Counted from the first letter of the stretch, positions 34,433 to 43,507 are shown. The stretch is 52,023 bases of DNA from Salinibacterium sp. (GCA_015234465.1 JADGNA010000002.1:1-52023), one strand, 5' to 3'. Made by a program: numbers and translations. Notes: generated by a model from the letters alone, not told the origin.

Positions 34433-37414
34433 GTGATCGAACCCCGAGACATCTCACTGCCGCGCCCGCCGCAGCCTCCCGAGCCCTACAGCTTCCCCTT
34501 TCTGGCGACGCTTGCTCCCGTCGTCGCCTCGCTCGCGCTCTGGTTCTTCACACGCTCGCCCTTCGCCCTGATGTTCGCGGTGTTGGGGCCCCTCGTGGCG
34601 CTCGGCAGCCTGGTCGATGCGCGGGTGCAGGGGCGGCGGCGACTTCGCCGCGAGTCACGCCGCTTCGAAACGGATGTCGCGGCGACGCGCCAGCGCATCC
34701 TCGTGGAGCACGACAGGCTCCGCGACGGCCTACGGCGAAGCCTGCGCGCCGCAAGTTCCCTGCTTCCGGCCGCGCTGCATGATGCGGAGCGCTGGCGTCT
34801 CGTCGCGGGAGACGTGCCCGTCGTCCTGGGCTTCGGGGAGCGGGCGAGCGGCATCCGCGTGACGGGCGACACCCCGGGCTCGAGTGAGGAGCCGCGGCAC
34901 TCGCCTGGCGGGCGCGGGCGGCTGCGTCGGCGGCGGCGTGACGGGGTGCATGACCTTCAGAGGGACGGTGGCCTCGCGCTCACGTCACTCCGCGAGGAGG
35001 CTGCGCGGCTGCAGGCCGCCCCCGTCTCGGTCGATGCGCGCCTTGGCATCGGCATCTGTGGCTCTCGCGTGCCGGCCCTCGCGGTTGCGCGTGCGGTCGC
35101 CGTGCAATTGGCCGATTCGCTGCCCCCGTCGCTCTTCGAACTCCGCGGTGGCTTCGAGGCGTGGCACCGTGCTCTCCCGCATTTCGCCGCGGGCGACGGC
35201 CACGACGGCCTGCGGCTCGATTTCCTCGGCGCGCCGCAGCGAGCGGGTGACGCGCCGATACGCATCCCCGTCGTCGTCGCCGACTCGATCGAGCAGCTTC
35301 CGCGCGAATGCCGCGTCGGCATCGAGGTCTCGGGCGGCGAGCTCCGGATGCTGCGACATCCGCAACTCGGGGTCTCAAACGCCGACGGGGTGCCCCTCGT
35401 GCCGCGAACCCTGAGGGCCGACTTCGTCTCGGCCGTCGATGCCGCGCGCTTCGCCGCAACCCTCATGGCGGCCGCCGAGGAGGAGGGACTCTCGGTCGGC
35501 GGGGGAGCGGTGCCGGATTCGGTCGAGCTCGCCGCGCTGTGGGCAACGGCAACAGCAACGTCGACCCCCGGCACGCGGCGAGGGTCGCTCGCGGCGACGT
35601 TCCTCACGGATGCGGCGGGCGGTGTCACGATCGACCTCGTCGCGGATGGTCCGCACGCCGTCGTCGGCGGCACGACGGGGAGCGGCAAGAGCGAGCTGCT
35701 CATCGGGTGGATCCTCTCGATGGCGCGCCATCGTTCGCCAGAGGATGTCAACTTCCTGCTCGTCGATTTCAAGGGCGGCTCGAGCTTCGTTGGCGTCGAC
35801 GCCCTGCCGCACAGTGTGGGCCTGCTCACGGACCTGGACCACGCGGCCGCTGAGCGTGCCCTCGAGAGCCTGAGGGCGGAGGTGAGGCACCGCGAGCACG
35901 TGTTGGCCCGCACGGGAGCACGGTCGATCGACGAGCTGGGCGTCGGGGTCGCGCTGCCGCGCCTCGTCGTCGTTGTCGATGAGTTCGCCGCCATGGTCGC
36001 CGACTTCCCCGAACTCCAGCCCGTCTTCGCAGACATCGCCGCGCGTGGGCGCTCCCTCGGCGTGCACCTGATCCTGTGCACGCAGCGGCCCGGCGGCGTC
36101 GTGCGCGACGCGATCATGGCCAACTGCGCCCTGCGTCTGTCGCTGCGGGTCAACAATGGCCAGGACAGCGTGGCGGTCATCGGCACGGATGCCGCCGCGT
36201 CGCTGCCACGTCATCCGGTCGGCCGATGCCTCGTGAGCGTTGCGGGCGGCGACCCGGTGCTCACGCAGGTGGCGCTTGCGTCGCCGGAACTCGTGCACAG
36301 CCTCAGCGAGCAGTGGGAGGGAGCCGCCCGGCCGCGCAGGCCGTGGTTGCCCCCGCTCCCGGCACGCATCCCGTGGAACGAGGTGGTGGCGAAACGGGAG
36401 GGTTCCACCTCGACAGCGCCGGCCATCCCGTTCGGGCTGACCGACCTGCCGGAGGAGCAGCGCCAGCCCATCGCCGAGTGGCGCCCCAGTGAGCACGGCA
36501 ACCTCCTTGTGTTGGGAGGCCGAGGTTCAGGAAAGTCGGCGGCGCTCGCCGCCCTGACGGCGGGTGCTATGGAGTCCGGACTGCAGGTCGTGCACATCGG
36601 GTCGGATGTCGAAGGCGCGTGGGACCAACTCGGTGCCCTCCGGGATGGTGCAGCCGAGCACCGGGGCGAGCGGGACCGCATCCTCGTGCTCGACGACTTC
36701 GACGGGCTCGTTGCCCGCTTCCCCGACAGCCACGCTGGAGCCTTCCTTGATCTCGTGGCCATGGTGCTGCGCGACGGCTCAGCGACGGGGACGCACTGTG
36801 CCGTCGCGGCGCAGCGGCTGACTCCCTCGATCCAGTCCCTCGCGCCCCTCTTCGACTCACGACTGCTCCTGCGGCTCCCGTCGCGGCAGGAACACGTCAT
36901 GGCAGGCGGCGACGGTGCCCAACACGACGGCTCGGCGCCCGCGGGGCGTGGACGCTGGCGCGGGGCGCAGGTGCAGATTGCGCTCGCGACCGCTGCGCCA
37001 GCCGAGCGGCCGTCTCGCACGCGGATGTCCTGCGAGCTGGGAGACGGCGGAGGGGTCGCCGCGGTGGTCACGACACGACGGTCGGCGATCGCGAGACTGG
37101 CGCGAGCAGCCGGACGCGCCCTGTGCTCGCCTCAGGAGGCGGCGTCCCTCTGGGCGCAGGATGAGCATCCGCTTGCCCTGGGGGATCCGTCGGAATGGCA
37201 GGCGGCATGGTCGGCGTTCCCCAGCGCACGCTTGAACGGCACCGTGCTGTTCGACCGGTGCACCGTCTCGGAGTTCCGCCTCGTCTCCGGCCAGGCCCTC
37301 CTCCCGCCGCCGCTCTCGGCGCGGGCCGGAGGTGCGTGGGCGCTCGATGCCGACGGCACGACGGGAAGGGTCCAGCTTCCGGAACTGCCTTTAGTTGACA
37401 AAGTCAATGATTGA
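34433..37414 (+). CDS. FtsK/SpoIIIE-type ATPase with two nucleotide-binding domains (EccC-like)
   Basis: Predicted 993 residues. Two adjacent N-terminal helices (near 22-62), a variable region, then ATPase domain 1: Walker A GGTTGSGKSELLIGW near 412, LLVDFKGGSSF near 440, Walker B LVVVVDEFAAMVADF near 515, and LGVHLILCTQRPGGVV. Domain 2 has Walker A GGRGSGKSAALAAL near 695 and a Walker-B-like RILVLDDFDGL. Membrane anchor plus tandem FtsK domains resemble EccC/EssC of type VII secretion rather than DNA-pumping FtsK, which has four helices and a gamma domain. No WXG100, EccB, EccD or mycosin genes are nearby. The start is the first GTG of the frame, 91 nt after the FHA gene, with a poor ribosome site. 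Confidence 0.88.
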   Translation: MIEPRDISLPRPPQPPEPYSFPFLATLAPVVASLALWFFTRSPFALMFAVLGPLVALGSLVDARVQGRRRLRRESRRFETDVAATRQRILVEHDRLRDGLRRSLRAASSLLPAALHDAERWRLVAGDVPVVLGFGERASGIRVTGDTPGSSEEPRHSPGGRGRLRRRRRDGVHDLQRDGGLALTSLREEAARLQAAPVSVDARLGIGICGSRVPALAVARAVAVQLADSLPPSLFELRGGFEAWHRALPHFAAGDGHDGLRLDFLGAPQRAGDAPIRIPVVVADSIEQLPRECRVGIEVSGGELRMLRHPQLGVSNADGVPLVPRTLRADFVSAVDAARFAATLMAAAEEEGLSVGGGAVPDSVELAALWATATATSTPGTRRGSLAATFLTDAAGGVTIDLVADGPHAVVGGTTGSGKSELLIGWILSMARHRSPEDVNFLLVDFKGGSSFVGVDALPHSVGLLTDLDHAAAERALESLRAEVRHREHVLARTGARSIDELGVGVALPRLVVVVDEFAAMVADFPELQPVFADIAARGRSLGVHLILCTQRPGGVVRDAIMANCALRLSLRVNNGQDSVAVIGTDAAASLPRHPVGRCLVSVAGGDPVLTQVALASPELVHSLSEQWEGAARPRRPWLPPLPARIPWNEVVAKREGSTSTAPAIPFGLTDLPEEQRQPIAEWRPSEHGNLLVLGGRGSGKSAALAALTAGAMESGLQVVHIGSDVEGAWDQLGALRDGAAEHRGERDRILVLDDFDGLVARFPDSHAGAFLDLVAMVLRDGSATGTHCAVAAQRLTPSIQSLAPLFDSRLLLRLPSRQEHVMAGGDGAQHDGSAPAGRGRWRGAQVQIALATAAPAERPSRTRMSCELGDGGGVAAVVTTRRSAIARLARAAGRALCSPQEAASLWAQDEHPLALGDPSEWQAAWSAFPSARLNGTVLFDRCTVSEFRLVSGQALLPPPLSARAGGAWALDADGTTGRVQLPELPLVDKVND

Positions 37415-37423
37415 AAATACCGT
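37395..37423 (+). promoter_or_regulatory. Promoter with overlapping inverted repeat before the acyl-CoA ligase
   Basis: TTGACA (37395-37400) and TACCGT (37418-37423) with a 17-bp spacer, in a locally AT-rich stretch at the very end of the FtsK-type gene. The -35 is part of the inverted repeat TTGAC-AAA-GTCAA (37395-37407), which a repressor could cover. Confidence 0.6.
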
Positions 37424-37496
37424 GTGAATTCCGACCATGGCGGTCGGGGCGTTAGTGTGTGGGGCGGAATACGCCATGCCCGAAGGGTGGGATTCA

Positions 37497-39092
37497 ATGC
37501 TGAATCAGGGGATCGGCTCGTGGTTGGAGCGGCGCCGGGACAAGTCCGGAGACAAGCCGGCGATCATCTTCGCCGGTCGCACCACGACCTACCTCGAGCT
37601 GAATGCGCGGGTCGAGCGACTCGCGGTCGCGCTCCGCGAGCGCGGGGTCGATCGTGGCGACCGGGTGGCCTACTTCGGTGAGAACCACATCGCATTCCTC
37701 GAGACCCTCTTCGCGACGACGCTCCTCGGCGGCGTCTTCGTGCCGCTCAACGCGCGTCTCGCCGCCCCCGAACTGCGCTTCGGCCTGAACGACTCGGGCA
37801 GCACGATCCTCGTGCACCCCAAGACTCTCGAGGCGGTCGCCGCCGTCGGCGTCACGTCCTCACCCGTGACGCACCGCATCACGGTGGACGACAACGGGCT
37901 CGGCACCCCGATCACCGCCTCGCTGCCGACGATCGATGACGACGCGGGCGACGAGACCGGGGAGTCCGATCGAGTCGTCGTCGAGGAGTTCGAGGCGGTC
38001 ATCGAGGCCGCAACGCCCGAGCGCATCGACGTCCCCGTCTCGCTCGACGATCCCGCCATGATCCTCTACACCTCCGGCACGACGGGCAACCCGAAGGGCG
38101 CCCTCCTCACGCACGGCAACCTCACGTGGAACGCCCTCAACGTGCTCGTCGACTACGACTACCGCAGCGATGAGGTCGCACTCATGATCTCCCCGCTGTT
38201 CCACGTCGCCTCACTCGGAATGGGCCTCCTGCCCACCCTCCTGAAGGGCGGCACCCTCGTGCTCGAGCCCCGCTTCGACCCGAGCCGGGTGCTCACGGCG
38301 ATCGAGAAGTACCGCGTCACGAGCATGAGCGGCGTGCCCACGACCTACCAGCTGCTGTGCGAGCACCCCAACTGGGATTCGACCGACCTCTCGTCCCTGC
38401 GGCAGCTCACCTGCGGCGGCTCGGCTGTCTCCCTCCGCGTGATCGACGCCTACGAGGAGCGCGGGCTCGCCTTCTCGGGCGGCTACGGCATGACCGAGAC
38501 GGCCCCCGGGGTCACGAGCATCCCTGCGACCCGCAGCCGCGAGAAGGCGGGCAGCGCGGGCCTCCCGCACTTCTTCACCGACATTCGCATCGTCGACGAG
38601 TACGGCGCCGAGGTCGCGGGGGCGGAGCCGGGCGAGATCCAGGTCTCGGGTCCCAACGTCATCCGCGAGTACTGGAACAGACCGGATGCCACGGCCGAGG
38701 CCTATGCCGACGGCACCTGGTTCCGCACGGGCGACATCGGCTACCGCGACGATGATGGCTTCCTCACGATCTCCGACCGGCTGAAGGACATGATCATCTC
38801 CGGCGGTGAGAACATCTATCCCGCGCAGGTGGAGCAGGTCATCCGCGAGCTGGATGCCGTCGCCGACGTCGCGGTCATCGGCGTGCCCGACGACAAGTGG
38901 GGCGAGGTGCCGTGGGCGATCGTGAGCGTGCGGCCGGGCCGGGAGCTGGGCGAGGAGGCCGTGCGCGACTATCTGCAGGGGCGCGTTGCGCGCTACAAGG
39001 TGCCGAAGAACGTGGTCTTCGTCGACGAGTTCCCGCGCACCGCGAGCGGCAAGATTCGCAAGGCCGACCTGCGGCAGCGTTACGGACGGTAG
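37497..39092 (+). CDS. Acyl-CoA synthetase (AMP-forming), FadD-like
   Basis: Predicted 531-residue adenylate-forming ligase that activates a carboxylic acid, probably a fatty acid, to its CoA thioester. Motifs: AMP-binding ILYTSGTTGNPKGALLTHGNL near residue 190, GYGMTETAPGV near 331, FRTGDIGYRDDDGFLTISDRLKDMIISGGENIYP near 415-445 and the catalytic Lys in TASGKIRK at the C-terminus. I choose ATG 37497, preceded by AAGGGTGG; the frame is open from 37437. It is monocistronic, behind its own promoter. It could supply acyl-CoA for OleA encoded 8 kb downstream, but there is no operon link; benzoate or other acids cannot be excluded. Confidence 0.9.
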   Translation: MLNQGIGSWLERRRDKSGDKPAIIFAGRTTTYLELNARVERLAVALRERGVDRGDRVAYFGENHIAFLETLFATTLLGGVFVPLNARLAAPELRFGLNDSGSTILVHPKTLEAVAAVGVTSSPVTHRITVDDNGLGTPITASLPTIDDDAGDETGESDRVVVEEFEAVIEAATPERIDVPVSLDDPAMILYTSGTTGNPKGALLTHGNLTWNALNVLVDYDYRSDEVALMISPLFHVASLGMGLLPTLLKGGTLVLEPRFDPSRVLTAIEKYRVTSMSGVPTTYQLLCEHPNWDSTDLSSLRQLTCGGSAVSLRVIDAYEERGLAFSGGYGMTETAPGVTSIPATRSREKAGSAGLPHFFTDIRIVDEYGAEVAGAEPGEIQVSGPNVIREYWNRPDATAEAYADGTWFRTGDIGYRDDDGFLTISDRLKDMIISGGENIYPAQVEQVIRELDAVADVAVIGVPDDKWGEVPWAIVSVRPGRELGEEAVRDYLQGRVARYKVPKNVVFVDEFPRTASGKIRKADLRQRYGR

Positions 39093-39122
39093 CGCGTCGC
39101 TCCCGGCCCGCCGCCAGCGTCG

Positions 39123-39128
39123 TAGGCT
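39123..39128 (+). promoter_or_regulatory. -10 box of a leaderless promoter (OsmC gene)
   Basis: TAGGCT ends 6 nt before the GTG at 39135; no ribosome site. Identical hexamer and spacing to the box before the FHA gene at 19305. Confidence 0.55.
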
Positions 39129-39134
39129 GTTCGT

Positions 39135-39611
39135 GTGAACCTCGAACACCGCTACGCCGTCACCGTCGAGTGGACCGGGAATCGGGGCTCCGGCACAAGC
39201 CACTACCGCGCGTACGGTCGTGACCATGTCGTGAGCGCAGCGGGCAAGCACGACATCGCGGGCTCCTCCGACCGCACCTTCCACGGCGACGCGGACCGTT
39301 GGAACCCCGAGGAGATGCTGCTCTCGGCACTCAGCCAGTGCCACATGCTGAGCTACCTGCACGTGGCCTCCGCGGCGGGCGTCGTCGTGACGGCCTACAC
39401 GGATGCTGCCGTCGGCACGATGCGGCAGACGGATGATGGCGGCGGCTCCTTCACCTCGGCAACCCTCAGGCCCGTGGTGACGGTCGCGAGTGCCGACATG
39501 GTGGAGACGGCGACCGCGGCACACGCGGAGGCGGCGCGCAAATGCTTCATCGCCTCGTCGGTCAACTTTCCTGTCGGGCACCAGCCAAGCGCTGTCGTGG
39601 TGGGCTCGTGA
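39135..39611 (+). CDS. OsmC family protein (peroxiredoxin-like)
   Basis: Predicted 158-residue OsmC/Ohr-fold protein. DADRWNPEEMLLSALSQCHMLSYLHVA carries the first Cys and ARKCFIASSVNFPV the second, the pair used by the family to reduce organic hydroperoxides. The N-terminus begins with a beta strand (YAVTVEWTGNRGSGTSHYRAYGRDH), and YRAYGRDH is a common opening for this OsmC subgroup. GTG start with a leaderless promoter. The next gene, an FKBP lipoprotein, starts in its stop codon. Confidence 0.92.
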   Translation: MNLEHRYAVTVEWTGNRGSGTSHYRAYGRDHVVSAAGKHDIAGSSDRTFHGDADRWNPEEMLLSALSQCHMLSYLHVASAAGVVVTAYTDAAVGTMRQTDDGGGSFTSATLRPVVTVASADMVETATAAHAEAARKCFIASSVNFPVGHQPSAVVVGS

Positions 39612-40561
39612 GGGCGGCGCGGCGGCTCGCCCTCGTGGCGACCCTCTCGGCCACTGCCATCCTGCTCGCAGGCTGCCAGACCCCTCCCGAGCCTGACGAG
39701 AACGCCCCCGGCTGCGCGCCGGAGAATGCCTCGCTCGGGGTGTCGGCGGAGGGCGAACTCTTCTCGCGCCCCGAGGTCTCCTTCGACACCCCACTGCGCC
39801 CCCTGACGACCGAGCGACTCGTGCTCGTCGAGGGTGATGGCCGCGTCGCGGTGCCTGGTTCCCTCGTCACGGTCGAGTTCGTCGCCTTCAATGGCGCGAC
39901 GGGCGAGCCCGTCGAGGCCTCGGGATACGGCGCCGCGGGGGTGGGCCACACCGTGATTCCCCTCGACCTGAGCTCCGCCACACCGGGTGTGCGGCGCGCC
40001 CTGCTGTGTTCGACGGCGGGCTCGCGTGTCGCTGCTGTCGTGCATCCGGAGGATGCCGTGGGGCAGCGGCTCGTGCCCGGTCTCGGCGCCGACGACCCGC
40101 TCGTCTACGTCTTCGATGTCGTCTCGGTCGCGGCCGAGGTCGCCGACGGGGAACCCCAGGAGATCGATCCCGCCCTTCCCACGGTCGACGATTCGCTCGG
40201 CGTGCCCGTCGTGACGGTGCCCGACGTGCCCGCGCCGACCGAACTCGTCTCGGTTCCGGCGCTGCTGGGCGACGGCCCCGTCGTGAGGGCGGGCGCGGAT
40301 GTCACGATCCGCTACCGCTCCGTGCTCTGGCGCAACGGCCTGACGGTCGAGGAGAACTGGAGTGCCCTGCGCCCTGAGCGCATCGCCCTGTCGGAGTTGC
40401 TGCCAGGTGTCGAGCAGGGACTCATCGGCGCGTCGGTCGGCTCCCGCGTCGTCATCGTCGTCCCTCCCTCGCTCGGCTATGGTCCCGGCGGCGATGTGGC
40501 ATCGTCGGTCACGGGCACCGACACCCTCGTGTGGGTCGTCGACGTGCTCGCGACCACCTAG
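39608..40561 (+). CDS. FKBP-type peptidyl-prolyl isomerase lipoprotein
   Basis: Predicted 317-residue exported protein. Signal peptide and lipobox LLAGC (Cys23). Two FKBP-like modules: residues ~75-180 (VPGSLVTVEFVAFNG, LLCSTAGSRVAAVV) and ~225-317 (ADVTIRYRSVLWRNG, LLPGVEQGLIGASVGSRVVIVVPPSLGYG, DTLVWVVDVLA). The second retains the usual PPxxGYG-like loop; the first looks degenerate. It would help fold proteins outside the membrane. GTG at 39608 overlaps the OsmC stop; the frame from 39542 is an extension. dxr follows after 33 nt and may be co-transcribed. Confidence 0.9.
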   Translation: MRAARRLALVATLSATAILLAGCQTPPEPDENAPGCAPENASLGVSAEGELFSRPEVSFDTPLRPLTTERLVLVEGDGRVAVPGSLVTVEFVAFNGATGEPVEASGYGAAGVGHTVIPLDLSSATPGVRRALLCSTAGSRVAAVVHPEDAVGQRLVPGLGADDPLVYVFDVVSVAAEVADGEPQEIDPALPTVDDSLGVPVVTVPDVPAPTELVSVPALLGDGPVVRAGADVTIRYRSVLWRNGLTVEENWSALRPERIALSELLPGVEQGLIGASVGSRVVIVVPPSLGYGPGGDVASSVTGTDTLVWVVDVLATT

Positions 40562-40594
40562 CATCCGTCCACTGATCAGTCCGGGAGGGCCATA

Positions 40595-41674
40595 GTGCGT
40601 CGTGTCATCATCCTCGGTTCGACCGGCTCGATCGGTGTGCAGGCACTTGACGTCATCGCGGCGAATCGCGAGCGTTTCGAGGTTGTCGGCCTGACGGCAG
40701 GCAGCAACGCTGAGGCGCTCGCCGAGCAGGCGCGACGCTTCGGGGTGTCGCAGACGGCGCTCGGCGCTGATGACTCGGTGCGGCTCGTGGAGTCGGTGCA
40801 GGCCGACGTCGTGCTCAACGGCATCACGGGTTCGGTCGGCCTCGGCCCGACGCTGGCGGCCCTGCGCTCGGGGGTCTCGCTGGCCCTCGCCAACAAGGAG
40901 AGCCTCATCGTGGGTGGGTCGCTGGTGACGGATGCCGCGGCACCGGGCCAGATCGTGCCGGTTGATTCCGAGCATTCCGCGATCGCCCAGGCCCTCGCCT
41001 CGGGAACCCGCGCCGAGGTGCGGCGGCTCGTCTTGACGGCATCCGGCGGACCGTTCCGCGGCCGCACCCGCGAGGAGCTGGCGTCGGTGACTCCGGCTGA
41101 GGCGCTCGCGCATCCGACCTGGGACATGGGCCTCGTCGTCACGACGAACTCCTCGACTCTCGTGAACAAGGGGCTCGAGGTGATCGAGGCGCACCTGCTG
41201 TTCGATGTGCCCTTCGACGACATCGAGGTGACGGTGCACCCGCAGTCGATCGTGCACTCCATGGTCGAGTTCGTCGACGGCTCGACGATCGCCCAGGCTT
41301 CGCCGCCCGACATGAGGCTGCCGATCTCGCTCGGCCTCGACTGGCCGCACCGCGTGCCGGGTGTCGGCGTGCCGCTCGACTGGACGACGGCGCAGCAGTG
41401 GACCTTCGAGCCGCTCGACTCGGTCGCCTTCCCGGCCGTCGAGCTGGCGAAGCGCGTCGGTCGCGCGGGCAGCACCTATCCCGCCGTGTTCAACGCGGCG
41501 AACGAGCAGGCGGTGCAGGCCTTCCACGCCGGAGCGATCGGCTATCTCGACATCCTCGACGTCGTCGAGCGCGTGGTCGACGAGCACGAGCCGCGGGAGA
41601 TGTCGCTCGAGGGCGTGCTCGAGGCGGAGCGTGCCGCCCGCGAGAGTGCCGACCGCCTCATAGCGCGGCGCTGA
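40595..41674 (+). CDS. dxr: 1-deoxy-D-xylulose 5-phosphate reductoisomerase
   Basis: Predicted 359-residue NADPH-dependent enzyme of the MEP isoprenoid pathway. N-terminal Rossmann [17 protein letters not shown], then [15 protein letters not shown], metal-binding [44 protein letters not shown] and [15 protein letters not shown]. These cover the NADPH, metal and substrate sites of the family. GTG at 40595 has GGGAGGGC upstream. In actinobacteria dxr is normally followed by rip (site-2 protease) and ispG; here minus-strand genes come between. MEP step 4-specific ispG is also in this window. Confidence 0.97.
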   Translation: MRRVIILGSTGSIGVQALDVIAANRERFEVVGLTAGSNAEALAEQARRFGVSQTALGADDSVRLVESVQADVVLNGITGSVGLGPTLAALRSGVSLALANKESLIVGGSLVTDAAAPGQIVPVDSEHSAIAQALASGTRAEVRRLVLTASGGPFRGRTREELASVTPAEALAHPTWDMGLVVTTNSSTLVNKGLEVIEAHLLFDVPFDDIEVTVHPQSIVHSMVEFVDGSTIAQASPPDMRLPISLGLDWPHRVPGVGVPLDWTTAQQWTFEPLDSVAFPAVELAKRVGRAGSTYPAVFNAANEQAVQAFHAGAIGYLDILDVVERVVDEHEPREMSLEGVLEAERAARESADRLIARR

Positions 41675-41701
41675 GAGCCCCGGCCCTCAACAGCTTCGGG
41701 C

Positions 41702-42217
41702 TCAGCCATTCCCCTTGCCGTTGTTGCCCTTGCCGTTGTTGCCCGGGCCGCCCTTGTTCCCGGGCCCCTTGCCTCCCGGCTTCTCGGGCTTGCCGGGCTT
41801 GCCGGGCTTGCCGGGCTTATCCGGCTTCTCCTTCTCGGGTTCCTTCGGCTCGCCGTTGCCCTCGCCACTGCCCGGCTGCGGTTCAGGCTCGGGATCGGGT
41901 TCTGGCTGCTGCGCCGCGATGATCGCTTCAACATCCTTGCGGACGTGGGCGATGGCCGCCGCGATGGCGTCGTGGCGTGCCTGCGTGACGTGTCCGCGCG
42001 CGAGGGCGTCGCCGAGGTCGACCTCAAGCGCGTCGAGCGCGCCGAGCATGGTCGCGTAGTCCGCGGATGCCGCGGCCGCCGTCGCGCCCAGCACCCGCTC
42101 CTGCAGGCGCTCCGCCGCCGCGTGGTGATAGTCACCCGCCGTGGCGCAGCCGGAGAGCCCAAGGCTCGCCGTGAGGCAGAGGGCCGTTGCGGCGACGACG
42201 GCACGGATCCGCGTCAT
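41702..42217 (-). CDS. Small lipoprotein with Pro/Gly/Lys/Asn repeat tail
   Basis: Predicted 171 residues. Signal peptide, lipobox LGLSGC (Cys24), a helical Ala-rich domain of about 75 residues (residues 30-105) and then a low-complexity tail: Pro/Glu-rich, then PGKPGKPGKP and NNGKGNNGKG repeats. The tail could thread or bind the cell wall. I do not recognise the helical part as a named family. Its ATG overlaps the kinase stop (ATGA) upstream on the same strand, so both are probably co-expressed and the lipoprotein may be the sensor or target partner of that kinase. It converges with dxr. Confidence 0.8.
   Translation of the reverse strand: MTRIRAVVAATALCLTASLGLSGCATAGDYHHAAAERLQERVLGATAAAASADYATMLGALDALEVDLGDALARGHVTQARHDAIAAAIAHVRKDVEAIIAAQQPEPDPEPEPQPGSGEGNGEPKEPEKEKPDKPGKPGKPGKPEKPGGKGPGNKGGPGNNGKGNNGKGNG
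41712..41821. repeat. Low-complexity coding repeats in the lipoprotein gene
   Basis: Two exact 15-bp copies of CCCTTGCCGTTGTTG (41712-41726 and 41727-41741) and a run of 9-bp GGGCTTGCC units from about 41787. They encode the KGNNG and PGK repeats of the tail and are in-frame slippage sites. Confidence 0.8.
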
Positions 42218-43410
42218 GGTTCGACGCTCCTCTGCAGCTGTTCGAGGCTCTCGCCCAGTTCACCCTCCACGGCGGGGTAGGCGGGCGCGGCGGGGGCCGC
42301 TGGCCTCGACTGGAGGGCGACGGCGACGACCGTCACCACGATGATGAGGGCGGCGACGATGGCGACCCAGAGCAGCATCCGGCGGCGCTGCTTCGGGCGC
42401 GTTGCATCCCTCGCCTCGGGCTTCTCGTCAGCGCGCTCGGGCTTCGTCGCCTCACTCGCGTGCTCGGGCTTCGTCGCAGCGCCAACGTGCTCGGGCGTGC
42501 TCGCCTCGGCGACCGGGAACGGCAGGGTCGGATCGATGGATGCCGCGGGCTGCAGCGCTTCAGTCGCCGCCGTCAGCGGGCGCGACGCGAGCTGGGAGAG
42601 TCGTTCCGCAGCGTCGAGGCCGGTGAGCCGTTGCTCCGGATCCCGCGCCGTCATGAGGCTCAGCACCTCGGTCCATTCGGGGTCGAGTCCCGCCGGCACG
42701 TGGGGGTCTCGATGGATCCGGGCGGCCATGGACTCGGCGGCGGTCCCCGGGAACGCGCGCTCACCCGTGAGTGCTTCGAGCAGCACGAGCCCGAGCGAGT
42801 AGAAGTCGCTCGCACCCGTGAGGGGAGCGCCGAGTGCCTGCTCGGGCGAGAAGTACCCCGCGCTGCCGAGCACGGTGCCGGTCGCCGTGAGCCGGGCACC
42901 GTCGACGATGCGGGCGATGCCGAAGTCGGCGAGTTTCGCGGGGGAGCCGGTCGCCTCGCCATCCCGCCGAGGGAGCAGGATGTTGCCGGGCTTGATGTCG
43001 CGGTGCACGACCCCGCGGGAGTGCGTGTAGGTGAGTGCCTCCGCGAGGTGCCGGCCGATGACGGCGACCTCGGTCGGCGGCAGCGGACCCTCGAGCAGCC
43101 GCGTCCTCAGGTCCTGTCCCTCGATCAGCTCCATGACGAGGAACGCGCAGCCGGCCTCTTCATCCGTCGCGGCGTCGAAGAGGATGACGAGGCCCGGGTG
43201 GCTGAGGCTCGCGAGCAGCTGCACCTCCTCGCGGTGCCGGGCGAGGCCCTCCGCGTCGGTCAGACCGTTCGCGAGCACCTTGACGGCGACATCCCTCCCA
43301 AGCGCCTCATCCGTGGCGCGGTGCACGGTCGACATTCCGCCCCGGCCCAACTCATGGGAGAGGCGGTATCGGCCGCCGAGGAGAGTGTCGTCGGCTCGCA
43401 GCGTCGTCAC
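42214..43410 (-). CDS. Transmembrane Ser/Thr protein kinase without PASTA repeats
   Basis: Predicted 398 residues. Kinase domain 14-275: Gly-rich loop LGRGGMSTVHRA, VAVKVLANGL, catalytic VVHRDIKPGNILL (Asp138), LADFGIAR, and GSAGYFSPEQALG. A Glu/Lys/Ala-rich linker with repeated KPEHA/KPERA leads to one helix (LLWVAIVAALIIVVTVVAVAL, near 340-360) and a tiny extracellular tail of about 36 residues ending ESLEQLQRSVEP. GTG at 43410 has GAGGAG 7 nt upstream. Without PASTA or FN3 domains, sensing must come from a partner; the overlapping downstream lipoprotein is the obvious candidate. Second such kinase in the window. Confidence 0.93.
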   Translation of the reverse strand: MTTLRADDTLLGGRYRLSHELGRGGMSTVHRATDEALGRDVAVKVLANGLTDAEGLARHREEVQLLASLSHPGLVILFDAATDEEAGCAFLVMELIEGQDLRTRLLEGPLPPTEVAVIGRHLAEALTYTHSRGVVHRDIKPGNILLPRRDGEATGSPAKLADFGIARIVDGARLTATGTVLGSAGYFSPEQALGAPLTGASDFYSLGLVLLEALTGERAFPGTAAESMAARIHRDPHVPAGLDPEWTEVLSLMTARDPEQRLTGLDAAERLSQLASRPLTAATEALQPAASIDPTLPFPVAEASTPEHVGAATKPEHASEATKPERADEKPEARDATRPKQRRRMLLWVAIVAALIIVVTVVAVALQSRPAAPAAPAYPAVEGELGESLEQLQRSVEP

Positions 43411-43507
43411 GTCTCAACTCCTCATGCTGGCTCTCGGGGTCATGCTAACCCCGTCGCGCGAACGCCCACAGGGGCAGGGGCACAGCTGGGGCGGGCAGAG
43501 GGGCGGG

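Noticed and set aside
34433-37414. Calling a type VII secretion locus
   Set aside because: Only the EccC-like ATPase is present; no WXG100, EccB, EccD, EccE or mycosin gene is in the window.
41675-41703. Bidirectional terminator between dxr and the lipoprotein gene
   Set aside because: GAGCCC and GGGCTC can pair, but with only 6 bp and a 17-nt loop; too weak to call.
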